The position numbers were made by a program, and so were the translations under genes. Below are positions 31,108 through 39,081 of a stretch of DNA of 64,000 nucleotides, piece by piece; the first letter of the stretch is position 1; every line of letters starts with the position of its first letter. The notes beneath the pieces are model-generated. The model saw only the letters and a program-made list of their open reading frames with translations. It ran no database searches and had not been told where the DNA came from. The stretch is from Vibrio natriegens NBRC 15636 = ATCC 14048 = DSM 759 (GTDB lineage: Bacteria > Pseudomonadota > Gammaproteobacteria > Enterobacterales > Vibrionaceae), in NCBI RefSeq assembly GCF_035621455.1, contig NZ_CP141822.1:2666001-2730000 (forward strand), in the 5' to 3' direction.

Positions 31108-31373
31108 ATTTTCAAACGCCTAAAACGACAAAGGGCCGCTATAAAAGCGAACTTTCTAATGTGGTACTGCTGGGCGACTTGACTGGGCTTGCATCCAAGC
31201 CGCCACGCTGGATTTGAATTCACAAACTCCAGAAACAACAAAGCCCCGACTTTCGTCGAGGCTCTGTCTTAAAATATGGTACCGGTGGGCGGACTGATTG
31301 GACAGGCATTCCTGCCGCCACCGCGGAGGCAACGCTTGACCGTCAATTTCAATTTTCAAACGCCCAAAACGAC
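31108..31373 (-). repeat. Two decayed tRNA-Leu/terminator units
   Basis: Bases 31108-31174 repeat at 31352-31418 with about nine in ten positions equal, covering a terminator hairpin, the spacer and the 3' end of tRNA-Leu. A broken tRNA starts at 31162 (TGGTACTGCTGGGCG) and a second at 31277 (TGGTACCGGTGGGCGGACT, then an insertion and a damaged body ending near GGAGGCAACG). An extra terminator hairpin (AAGCC-CGAC/GTCG-GGCT) lies at about 31240-31263. Neither copy folds. These are remnants of tandem tRNA-Leu duplication. Confidence 0.8.
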
Positions 31374-31400
31374 GAAAGGCCGCTATAAAAGCGACCTTTC
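31374..31400 (-). terminator. Terminator of tRNA-Leu
   Basis: Minus-strand GAAAGGTCGC/GCGGCCTTTC stem with a TTTTATA loop, then CGTCGTTTT. Lies 5 bases after the tRNA 3' end. Confidence 0.75.
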
Positions 31401-31405
31401 TAATA

Positions 31406-31490
31406 TGGTACCGGTGGGCGGACTTGAACCGCCACGCCCGAAGGCAACGGATTTTGAATCCGTCGTGTATACCAATTTCACCACACCGGC
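31406..31490 (-). tRNA. tRNA-Leu (CAA)
   Basis: 85 nt class II tRNA with encoded CCA. Acceptor GCCGGTG; anticodon loop TTCAAAA reads CAA; long variable arm TGCCTTCGGGCG. The only intact copy in this locus. Confidence 0.97.
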
Positions 31491-31521
31491 ATCTCTGGGC
31501 TATTGCCCTTTGATGTCTGGC

Positions 31522-31549
31522 ATTATACGTAAGCTTTTGACCTGCGCAA
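31522..31549 (-). promoter_or_regulatory. Promoter of tRNA-Leu
   Basis: Minus-strand TTGCGC, a 16-base spacer and TATAAT, about 30 bases upstream of the tRNA. Confidence 0.7.
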
Positions 31550-31678
31550 GCAGAAAAACCTTTAATAACTATCGTTTGCTGATAATTTCGCCACAAACTG
31601 TGACAAAGGAGAGCTCGAACCCCGTAATATTATCTCCGCCCACCTAGTTTACAGCTATCTTCCCAATATCTATGGCGT

Positions 31679-32344
31679 TTATAACCTGTTAACCGTGATA
31701 TCAGAAACATAGCCGTTACCGATGCTCGACACCGCATCATGAATCATTTGGGCCGCATCTTCTGCTTGCATAAAACTGCTGAGATCTAATGACTTGCCAC
31801 TGGTTTCCCAAAACTCCGTCGCCATCCCTCCCGGATAGACCGCAATAATTTTCATTGGTTTGCCTTTTAGTTCTAAACGAACAGACTCTATCAGACCTTT
31901 TACCGCCCACTTAACTGCGCAGTATGTGGACTCCTGAGCTTTCGGCTGTTGCGATGCAGTCGACATAATCACAACCACATTTACCGAGTGATCCTTGTAA
32001 CGCTTAACCAACTCTCGCAAGACATTAATGGCAGAATTAAGGTTGTTGTTAATCAACTTTTGAATCTGTTCTGGCTCTTGATCTTCCAACAGCCCAAAAT
32101 AACCACTTCCCGCACTATGAATCACTGTTTGGGGAGGCTGGTCTAATTGATCAAATAATTGTCCAACATCCTGATGCAAAGAGAGATCACAAGCTTGGTA
32201 ACCAATGTTGTTAGATAGTCTGTTTGTGATTTCAGAGAGCTTACCCTCGCTTCGTCCCGTAAGGTATGTTGGCTGACCATCGCAATCGTAAAGCTTAGCC
32301 AACTCAGCCCCTAGTCCGCTGCTAGCGCCTGTAATTAGAATCAT
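31679..32344 (-). CDS. Short-chain dehydrogenase/reductase
   Basis: 221 aa SDR. Cofactor motif T-G-A-S-S-G-L-G near residues 5-12; H-S-A-G replaces the usual N-N-A-G near 76-79; catalytic Ser in I-M-S-T-A-S and Y-C-A-V-K (Tyr near 141) are present, then P-G-G-M. Probably an active NAD(P)H oxidoreductase with unknown substrate. Distantly similar in size and layout to the SDR at 28919. Monocistronic, divergent from the DUF2254 gene. Confidence 0.86.
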   Translation of the reverse strand: MILITGASSGLGAELAKLYDCDGQPTYLTGRSEGKLSEITNRLSNNIGYQACDLSLHQDVGQLFDQLDQPPQTVIHSAGSGYFGLLEDQEPEQIQKLINNNLNSAINVLRELVKRYKDHSVNVVVIMSTASQQPKAQESTYCAVKWAVKGLIESVRLELKGKPMKIIAVYPGGMATEFWETSGKSLDLSSFMQAEDAAQMIHDAVSSIGNGYVSDITVNRL

Positions 32345-32522
32345 TTTTTACCTCACTACTTCACACCATCTGTACGTTTGAAAATATGCTGATATACGTG
32401 CCTTTTCATTATGACTCATCAAACATTAATCAGACTTCAAAAAATTTAACCTATGCTTTAACAATACTAACGTTTTGAATTTTATATCCACTTTCGAATT
32501 ATTGTTCGATAGGAGTCAGAGA

Positions 32523-33791
32523 ATGACAGGATCTAAATGGCAGTGGTTGTTAAAACAGGTAACCCGCAAACTATGGGTTCGAACATCATTATTCGCCTTA
32601 CTTGCGGTCGCTACCGCTTTGATGTCGATTGTTCTAAACGAATTCGTCGTACTGCCTCCCGCGATTAACGTCAGCAGTGAACTACTGAATAACATACTCA
32701 ATATTCTGGCGACCTCAATGTTGGCGGTAACTACCTTTTCGCTCAATATCATGGTCTCAGCCTACACCGCCGCCAGTGCGGGAGTGACACCAAGAGCCAC
32801 GAAGCTATTAATGGAAGACAGCACAACGCAAAATGCACTGGCGACGTTTCTTGGTTCGTTCTTATTTAGTCTGGTGGGGATTATCGCGCTTGGTGTTGGT
32901 GCCTATCACGAACAGGCGCGCATCTATCTGTTCATCGTAACTATGGTTGTCATCGTGATGATCATACTTACGCTGTTGCGCTGGATTCAGCATTTATCGG
33001 TACTTGGAAGAGTTTCAGAAACAACGTCAAAAGTCGAACAAGCTCTGATAAGTGCGATTCGCAAGCGTGGAAATGAGCCTTGGCTTGGAGCCCGCCCCTG
33101 GAGTAACCCTGAACATAAACCTAGGGGAAGCAAACCTATTTACAGCCAAGAAATTGGTTACTTACAGCATATTGATATGCACCATCTTGATAGCATTGCC
33201 GAAGATAACCAATGCACCATTTACATAGAACGTCAGCCGGGTAACTTTGTTTACTCAGGGCAACCCATCGCTTGGTTATGTGGAGAGCTAGAAGAAGAAA
33301 GCGAAGTTAGCGCAGCTTTCACTATTCGAACAGAGCGTTCCTTCGACCAAGACCCTCGTTTTGGCTTGGTCGTTTTGGCGGAAATCGCTTCAAGAGCGCT
33401 CTCCCCTGCAGTCAATGACAACGGCACCGCCATTGATGTACTCGGGCGCGCTATAAGGGCATTATCACTTTGGGGGGAGTTACTAAAGCAAAGACCCATA
33501 AAAACACGTTTTCCTCGATTGTTTGTGCCTTCATTAAGCTGCCAAGATTTGTTTGATGATGTCTTTTTGCCAATAGCACATGATGGCGCAGCCCAACTCC
33601 AAGTTCAGATTCGCTTGCAAAAATCATTGTTAGCGATATCGAGCATGCATCCCAAACTCTTCGCCTCTCCCGCCCAAAAACTGTCAGAAAAAGCATTGGA
33701 ACTCGCACTGTCTCAACATTATACCGAAGACGAAAAACACCAACTCTCGCAGCTTTCTCATCAGGTAATAGACCAGAAATTTCATGGCTGA
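32523..33791 (+). CDS. DUF2254 membrane protein
   Basis: 422 aa from the ATG at 32523, which has AGGAG 7-8 bases upstream; a TTG at 32475 would add 16 residues and lacks such a site. Four hydrophobic segments fall in the first 150 residues (about 22-44, 65-90, 108-130, 135-155), followed by a soluble domain. The conserved D-P-R-F-G-L and S-P-A-V-N-D-N-G-T-A near residues 285-315 are hallmarks of the DUF2254 family, whose function is not established. Alone between SDR and RDD genes. Confidence 0.88.
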   Translation: MTGSKWQWLLKQVTRKLWVRTSLFALLAVATALMSIVLNEFVVLPPAINVSSELLNNILNILATSMLAVTTFSLNIMVSAYTAASAGVTPRATKLLMEDSTTQNALATFLGSFLFSLVGIIALGVGAYHEQARIYLFIVTMVVIVMIILTLLRWIQHLSVLGRVSETTSKVEQALISAIRKRGNEPWLGARPWSNPEHKPRGSKPIYSQEIGYLQHIDMHHLDSIAEDNQCTIYIERQPGNFVYSGQPIAWLCGELEEESEVSAAFTIRTERSFDQDPRFGLVVLAEIASRALSPAVNDNGTAIDVLGRAIRALSLWGELLKQRPIKTRFPRLFVPSLSCQDLFDDVFLPIAHDGAAQLQVQIRLQKSLLAISSMHPKLFASPAQKLSEKALELALSQHYTEDEKHQLSQLSHQVIDQKFHG

Positions 33792-33983
33792 AAACCAAAA
33801 CGATTCGAACTGAATTGAAAAACTCCCAATACATTCTCTCTTATCCCGCCCCTATCAACGATAAGTACTGCTGTAAAAGGCTGGATTTCGCCACAATTGG
33901 AGACTCTGTGCGTTGGCTCTCTTTTCACATGGGGAGGGAATCTATATTCTGACGCACAATTTGTTAAGGTAAGTGATGGAATT

Positions 33984-34463
33984 ATGACTACTTCTACAAC
34001 TCTTCCAACGGCAGGACTCTTTCGTCGACTAGCAGCTTTGGTCTATGACTCGTTGATTGTCATTGCGATAGAAATGATGGCAGCCGGCGTGGTTATGGCC
34101 ATTGTCTTTGCACTCAATGCCGCTGGGTTACTGAGCTATGGGGAATATGTCGATGCTGCGGATATGTTATCGAAGCACCCTGTAATAAGCCCGATCTTTA
34201 CGCTGTATTTAGCGGTAGTTTGGATCTATTTCTTTGTTTTCTTCTGGACTCGCGCAGGTCAAACACTTGGTATGCGTGCCTGGAAACTTCAAGTACGTAA
34301 CGCCGCTGACGATGCACCAATCACTGTTACTCAAGCGCTGATTCGTATTGCAACTTCAGGCTTCGGGTTAGCCAACCTGACTGTACCTATCGATCCGCAG
34401 AAACGCGGTTTTCACGACATGTGGGCCAAAACTAAAGTGGTTGTGTTACCGAAAGCACAATAA
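33984..34463 (+). CDS. RDD family membrane protein
   Basis: 159 aa from the ATG at 33984; a longer frame from a TTG at 33897 has an N-terminus without family similarity. The RDD domain shows R-R-L-A-A-L-V-Y-D near residues 14-22 in the first membrane helix, further helices near 25-50 and 68-95, T-L-G-M-R-A-W-K near 100-107 and the C-terminal K-R-G-F-H-D-M. Function unknown; some relatives have been proposed as ion antiporters. Located immediately before lptG, convergent, with a shared terminator. Confidence 0.9.
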   Translation: MTTSTTLPTAGLFRRLAALVYDSLIVIAIEMMAAGVVMAIVFALNAAGLLSYGEYVDAADMLSKHPVISPIFTLYLAVVWIYFFVFFWTRAGQTLGMRAWKLQVRNAADDAPITVTQALIRIATSGFGLANLTVPIDPQKRGFHDMWAKTKVVVLPKAQ

Positions 34464-34495
34464 AAAAAGGAAGGCGTTGGCCTTCCTTTTTCTTT
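34464..34495. terminator. Bidirectional terminator between RDD gene and lptG
   Basis: AAAAGGAAGGC/GCCTTCCTTTT stem with a GTTG loop, T-run on both strands. Confidence 0.92.
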
Positions 34496-35566
34496 TTACA
34501 ATTTTCTTCTCAGCAGCGATACCGCAATAGCGAGGAATACCAGGCTTGGTGCCAATGCGCCAAACACGGGAGGTATCCCGTATACCAGAGTCAACGGTCC
34601 GAAAAACTCACTGGAAATATAGAAAGTAAAGCCAGCGACTACCCCTGACAACACCCTTGCGCCCATCGTCACGCTGCGCAGCGGACCAAATACAAACGAC
34701 AATGCCATCAACATCATGACCGCTATGGAGAGTGGTTGAGTCAGCTTACGCCAGAACGCAAGCTCGTAACGTGAAGCATCCTGTTCTGATGCTTTCAAGT
34801 AGGTCACGTAATCGTACAAGCCGCTAAGTGATAACTCTTCTGGCTTAACCGTCACAACGGCAAGCTTGTCTGGCGCAAGTGACGTTTGCCATTCCATTTG
34901 GTCGACACTTTGCTTGGATATGACGGTCTCACCTTGCATATCGGTGATTTGCACGTCTTTCATGACCCAGTTGTTGTCTTGCTCATAATCCACTTCTTCA
35001 GCAAAAATCACTTTCTGGAGGTTCTTATCCTCATCGAAGCGCCACATATTCAGCGCATACAATTTGTCGTCTTCGACTTTGCCGATAAAGATAAAATCGT
35101 TCGCATCCCGAGCCCAAACTCCGGCCCGGACGGACACAATACTACCGCCGGATATTGCAAAAGAGCGTAGGTCACGAGCCATCTTTTGAGCTTCTGGCGC
35201 GCCCCACTGACCAAGCGTCATAACAATAAGCATTAAAGGCACGGCAGTTTTCAATACGGATAAACCGATATCCAATTTGGAAAAGCCTGCAGCCTGCATA
35301 ACCACCAGCTCAGAGCTTGATGCTAGCATCCCCAAACCAATCAAAGCGCCCAGCAGTGCCGCCATTGGGAAAAACATTTCTATGTCGCGAGGAATACTCA
35401 ACAGTACAAAGTAAAGTGCATGCATTAGGTCATACACACCTCGACCAACTTTACGTAATTGTTCTACGTATTTGATGATGCCAGACAAGCCAACAAAGGT
35501 GGCCAAAACCAAGGCTGTGGTCGAAATAATGGTTCTACCGATATAAAGGTCTAAGATTTTGAACAC
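34496..35566 (-). CDS. lptG: LPS export permease LptG
   Basis: 356 aa inner-membrane permease. With LptF and the LptB ATPase (58672-59397) it extracts lipopolysaccharide from the inner membrane and hands it to LptC and the LptA bridge. Membrane helices near residues 12-35, 57-80, 100-120 and three near the C-terminus flank a periplasmic beta-jellyroll domain (about 130-265), the YjgP/YjgQ arrangement. Three bases separate it from lptF upstream, so they form an operon, divergent from pepA as in E. coli. Confidence 0.96.
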   Translation of the reverse strand: MFKILDLYIGRTIISTTALVLATFVGLSGIIKYVEQLRKVGRGVYDLMHALYFVLLSIPRDIEMFFPMAALLGALIGLGMLASSSELVVMQAAGFSKLDIGLSVLKTAVPLMLIVMTLGQWGAPEAQKMARDLRSFAISGGSIVSVRAGVWARDANDFIFIGKVEDDKLYALNMWRFDEDKNLQKVIFAEEVDYEQDNNWVMKDVQITDMQGETVISKQSVDQMEWQTSLAPDKLAVVTVKPEELSLSGLYDYVTYLKASEQDASRYELAFWRKLTQPLSIAVMMLMALSFVFGPLRSVTMGARVLSGVVAGFTFYISSEFFGPLTLVYGIPPVFGALAPSLVFLAIAVSLLRRKL

Positions 35567-35569
35567 GGC

Positions 35570-36670
35570 TTACGCTAGCCTCTTCTTGCGGAATTTTTCT
35601 TTCATTCGTCGAGCTGGAACGCTGTCCATCATGTTAGCCAAAATAGCGACTATCAGTAACATCGCGTTGATTGGCCACATTCCAACGGTCGTCGGTATAG
35701 AGCCATCTTCCAGTGCCGATTTCGTTGCGCTGATCGCCAGGAAGTAAGCCAAATAAATCAGAATCGCAGGGCCCATTTTGGCGAATCGTCCCTGACGCGG
35801 GTTAACTGCAGACAACGGAATAACCAACATCGTGAGCAATGGAATACATACAAACAGTGAAATTCGCCATTGCAGCTCAGCTTGCGCTTCAGGATCCGGG
35901 TGACCAATCAAATCGGCCGTAGGGTAAGCTTCCCAGTCCCTGCCTTTCTTTTTCACTTCGCGCTGACCAATCACCCCTTCGTACTGATCGAACTTGGTGA
36001 TCATATACTCCACGCGAGTAGGCACGCCTTCATAGCGCGTACCTTCTTTCATCGTAATGATCTGTCGTCCATCTGACAGCTCTTTCACCTCGCCAGAAGA
36101 AGAAAACATCACGCTAGGCAGAACAGAATCCCGAGGGCGCATCTGGGCAACAAACACATTGCTCAGCGTGTTGTCTTTAATATCATCGATGAACACCACA
36201 GAAGAACCATCAGGCGTACCCTGAAATTGGCCTTTTTGAAGAAGGTCGACGCTATTTTCAGCCGCAACCTGCTCGTAGAGCTGTTCCACTCTTTCTTGCG
36301 ACCATGGTGATAACCACAGAGCGTTAAATGCCGCCACAGCAGAAGTAATCAGAGCTAAGTAAAGTGCCGCTTGCACCAAAAACTTGTTTCCGATCCCCGT
36401 CGCATTCATAACGACAATTTCACTCTCCGCATAAAGACGACCAAAAGTGATCAATATGCCGATATACAAACTCAACGGCAGCATCAATAAGCCCATTGCT
36501 GGCATATTCAAACCAACAATTGAGAAGATCAATCCAGCAGGAATATCCCCGTCAGAAGCGTCTGCGAGAACACTAATGAACTTTTGGCTCAGAAACACCA
36601 AAAAAAGTACGAAAAAGATCGCAAATTGACTCTTGAGTGTTTCGCGGATCAAATATCTAACAATAATCAC
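35570..36670 (-). CDS. lptF: LPS export permease LptF
   Basis: 366 aa partner of LptG. The N-terminus M-I-I-V-R-Y-L-I-R-E-T-L-K, the paired helices around 15-35 and 50-80, the periplasmic jellyroll (about 130-260) and the C-terminal helices match LptF. It ends in a basic tail R-R-M-K-E-K-F-R-K-K-R. First gene of lptFG; its start is 200 bases from the pepA start on the opposite strand, so that gap carries both promoters. Confidence 0.96.
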   Translation of the reverse strand: MIIVRYLIRETLKSQFAIFFVLFLVFLSQKFISVLADASDGDIPAGLIFSIVGLNMPAMGLLMLPLSLYIGILITFGRLYAESEIVVMNATGIGNKFLVQAALYLALITSAVAAFNALWLSPWSQERVEQLYEQVAAENSVDLLQKGQFQGTPDGSSVVFIDDIKDNTLSNVFVAQMRPRDSVLPSVMFSSSGEVKELSDGRQIITMKEGTRYEGVPTRVEYMITKFDQYEGVIGQREVKKKGRDWEAYPTADLIGHPDPEAQAELQWRISLFVCIPLLTMLVIPLSAVNPRQGRFAKMGPAILIYLAYFLAISATKSALEDGSIPTTVGMWPINAMLLIVAILANMMDSVPARRMKEKFRKKRLA

Positions 36671-36870
36671 GCTGAAATTACCTATACAAAACTTGTTTTT
36701 TTGGTCGAATCACTATAGTTTCCCGTTGAACCATTTATTTTTTGAAAAATTATAAACTAAATGTTAGTCGCTTAATTAGCTCTGCATGTAAGCCTGGAGC
36801 TAAAATTCAACAAGTAAGCGATCATTATCTAACATTTAGAGCAATTTGTCTTCAGGATGTAGGAGTACGC

Positions 36871-38379
36871 ATGGAGTTCAGTGTAAAAAGTGGCAGTCCA
36901 GAGAAACAACGTAGCGCATGTATCGTTGTTGGTGTGTTTGAACCACGTCGCCTTTCTCCAGTAGCCGAACAACTTGATAAAATCAGTGACGGTTACATCA
37001 GTTCATTACTTCGCCGTGGTGATCTAGAGGGTAAACCTGGCCAGATGCTACTACTGCATCAAGTACCAGGAGTGTTGTCTGAACGCGTTTTACTTGTCGG
37101 TTGTGGTAAAGAACGTGAGCTAGGCGAGCGCCAGTACAAGGAAATCATTCAAAAGACGATCAGTACACTTAACGAAACAGGCTCAATGGAAGCCGTATGT
37201 TTTCTGACTGAGCTGCACGTTAAAGGCCGCGACACTTACTGGAAAGTTCGTCAGGCAGTTGAAGCGACTAAAGATGGTCTGTACACATTTAACCAGTTCA
37301 AGAGCGTTAAGCCAGAAACTCGCCGCCCACTGCGTAAGCTTGTTTTCAACGTACCAACTCGTCGTGAATTGAGCCTGGGTGAAAAAGCGATCACTCATGG
37401 TCTTGCTATCGCGTCTGGCGTAAAAGCGTCAAAAGACCTTGGCAACATGCCACCAAACGTAGCAAACCCAGCATACCTTGCGTCACAAGCTCGTCGTCTA
37501 GCGGACGATTACGAAACCGTGACCACCAAAATCATTGGTGAGCAAGAGATGGAAAAACTGGGCATGACATCATACCTAGCGGTAGGTCGTGGTTCGAAAA
37601 ACGAATCTATGATGTCAATCATCGAGTACAAGGGTAACCCTGACTCAGATGCAAAACCGATTGTACTGGTTGGTAAAGGCCTAACGTTCGATTCAGGCGG
37701 TATCTCACTGAAACCTGGTGAAGGTATGGATGAGATGAAGTACGACATGTGTGGTGCGGCATCTGTATTCGGTACAATGAAAGCGTTAGCGAAACTAAAC
37801 CTGCCTATTAACGTGATTGGTGTTCTGGCTGGCTGTGAAAACATGCCGGGTAGCAACGCTTACCGTCCAGGTGATATTTTAACAACGATGTCTGGTCAAA
37901 CCGTTGAAGTACTTAATACTGACGCGGAAGGCCGTTTGGTTCTTTGTGACGCACTAACTTATGTAGAGCGTTTCGAACCAGATTGTGTGGTAGACGTTGC
38001 TACGCTAACAGGTGCTTGTGTTATCGCACTTGGTCACCATATCAGTGGCGTACTTTCAAACCATAACCCACTTGCACATGAGCTGGTAAACGCTTCTGAG
38101 CAAGCAAGTGACCGTGCATGGCGTCTACCTATGGCAGACGAGTACCACGAGCAGCTGAAGAGCCCATTTGCTGACATGCAAAACATCGGTGGTCGTCCTG
38201 CTGGTACTATCACTGCTGGTTGTTTCTTGTCAAAATTTGCTAAAAAGTACAACTGGGCACACTTGGACATCGCAGGTACTGCTTGGAAATCAGGTGCAGC
38301 GAAAGGCTCAACAGGCCGTCCTGTCTCAATGCTAGTCCAATTCCTTTTGAACCGCAGCGGCCAAGAGACAGAAGAATAA
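36871..38379 (+). CDS. pepA: Leucyl aminopeptidase PepA
   Basis: 502 aa from the ATG at 36871, which gives the standard M-E-F-S-V-K-S-G-S start; the open frame continues 43 codons upstream but that part is leader. M17 dizinc aminopeptidase; in E. coli it is also a DNA-binding protein for carAB regulation and Xer recombination. Active-site motifs: [11 protein letters not shown] near 268-278 (metal-binding Lys and Asp), M-K-Y-D-M-C-G-A-A and N-T-D-A-E-G-R-L near 349-356. Followed by a terminator, then holC-valS, as in E. coli. Confidence 0.97.
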   Translation: MEFSVKSGSPEKQRSACIVVGVFEPRRLSPVAEQLDKISDGYISSLLRRGDLEGKPGQMLLLHQVPGVLSERVLLVGCGKERELGERQYKEIIQKTISTLNETGSMEAVCFLTELHVKGRDTYWKVRQAVEATKDGLYTFNQFKSVKPETRRPLRKLVFNVPTRRELSLGEKAITHGLAIASGVKASKDLGNMPPNVANPAYLASQARRLADDYETVTTKIIGEQEMEKLGMTSYLAVGRGSKNESMMSIIEYKGNPDSDAKPIVLVGKGLTFDSGGISLKPGEGMDEMKYDMCGAASVFGTMKALAKLNLPINVIGVLAGCENMPGSNAYRPGDILTTMSGQTVEVLNTDAEGRLVLCDALTYVERFEPDCVVDVATLTGACVIALGHHISGVLSNHNPLAHELVNASEQASDRAWRLPMADEYHEQLKSPFADMQNIGGRPAGTITAGCFLSKFAKKYNWAHLDIAGTAWKSGAAKGSTGRPVSMLVQFLLNRSGQETEE

Positions 38380-38395
38380 TTTCTGAACTAAATCG

Positions 38396-38419
38396 AAAAG
38401 GGCCGCAAGGCCCTTTTTT
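38396..38419 (+). terminator. Terminator after pepA
   Basis: AAAAGGGCC/GGCCCTTTT stem with a GCAA tetraloop and a T-run. Confidence 0.93.
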
Positions 38420-38481
38420 ATTGTCACCATATTCTCTATAACAAGAGTCGTAAGGTGAGATCAGAACTAAGCGAGAGAATG

Positions 38482-38931
38482 ATGCAAACCGCAACTTTCT
38501 ACATCATCAAAGAAGACAGCCCACAAGCGCAGCTCACTGGCTTTGAAGAGTATGTCGTATTTTTGGCTCAGCACTTTGCCCGCCAAGGCGCTAAAGTATA
38601 TCTGAACTGCAACGACAAAATGCATGCCGAGCAGCTCGCTGAAGCTTTCTGGCAAATTGATGCAGACAAGTTCATGGCACATAATCTCGTAGGTGAAGGC
38701 CCTAAATACGCCACCAACATTGAAATTGGACATCATGGTGTAAAACCGTCTTGGAATCGCCAATTAGTAATTAATTTGGCGGAAAATGAGACAACCTTTG
38801 CGAACAAGTTTGCTCAAGTGGTAGACTTCGTGCCCTGCGAAGAAAAAGCTAAACAGCTCGCAAGAGAAAGATATAAAATTTACCGACAAGCAGGCTACCA
38901 ACTGCAGACGATAGAAATTCAATATCCTTAA
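38482..38931 (+). CDS. holC: DNA polymerase III chi subunit HolC
   Basis: 149 aa from the ATG at 38482; an ATG directly before it (38479) and a GTG at 38455 are also possible. Chi binds single-stranded DNA-binding protein and psi in the clamp-loader complex, linking it to SSB-coated DNA. The A-T-F-Y-I-I start, L-A-Q-H-F-A-R-Q-G-A-K-V-Y-L and the W-N-R-Q-L-V-I-N-L region match HolC. The pepA-holC-valS order confirms it. GAGAG at 38473-38477 is the likely ribosome-binding site. Confidence 0.92.
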   Translation: MQTATFYIIKEDSPQAQLTGFEEYVVFLAQHFARQGAKVYLNCNDKMHAEQLAEAFWQIDADKFMAHNLVGEGPKYATNIEIGHHGVKPSWNRQLVINLAENETTFANKFAQVVDFVPCEEKAKQLARERYKIYRQAGYQLQTIEIQYP

Positions 38932-38933
38932 GG

Positions 38934-38996
38934 GTCAATCCTTATAGTTAAGCTCTCTCTTTAGAGAGTTCACTTATAGAGATTGACTAAGATTTA
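38934..38996 (+). promoter_or_regulatory. Nested inverted repeats between holC and valS
   Basis: Outer arms GTCAATC/GATTGAC enclose an inner hairpin CTCTC-TTTA-GAGAG. The structure lies in the valS leader about 85 bases before the start. It has no U-run. It could mark an RNA processing site or a valS leader regulator. Confidence 0.45.
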
Positions 38997-39081
38997 CCAT
39001 TAACCAGAATCAAACCTCTAAATAGTTGAGCTTCGATTAAGGCAATTAAAGCCACAATCCGCCCAAATATGACGAGGAAAA

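Noticed and set aside
31108..31490. Integrative element attachment site at tRNA-Leu
   Set aside because: tRNA-Leu is a common integration target, but no integrase or foreign genes lie between the repeats, and the repeats include terminator and spacer, which fits tandem gene duplication better.
31156..31647. Open frames of 146 codons (minus) and 123 codons (plus) across tRNA-Leu and its decayed copies
   Set aside because: Both run through the tRNA and terminator repeats; the apparent internal repeats in the peptides are the duplicated tRNA units.
33451..33834. 127-codon minus-strand frame inside the DUF2254 gene
   Set aside because: Antisense shadow of a conserved protein.
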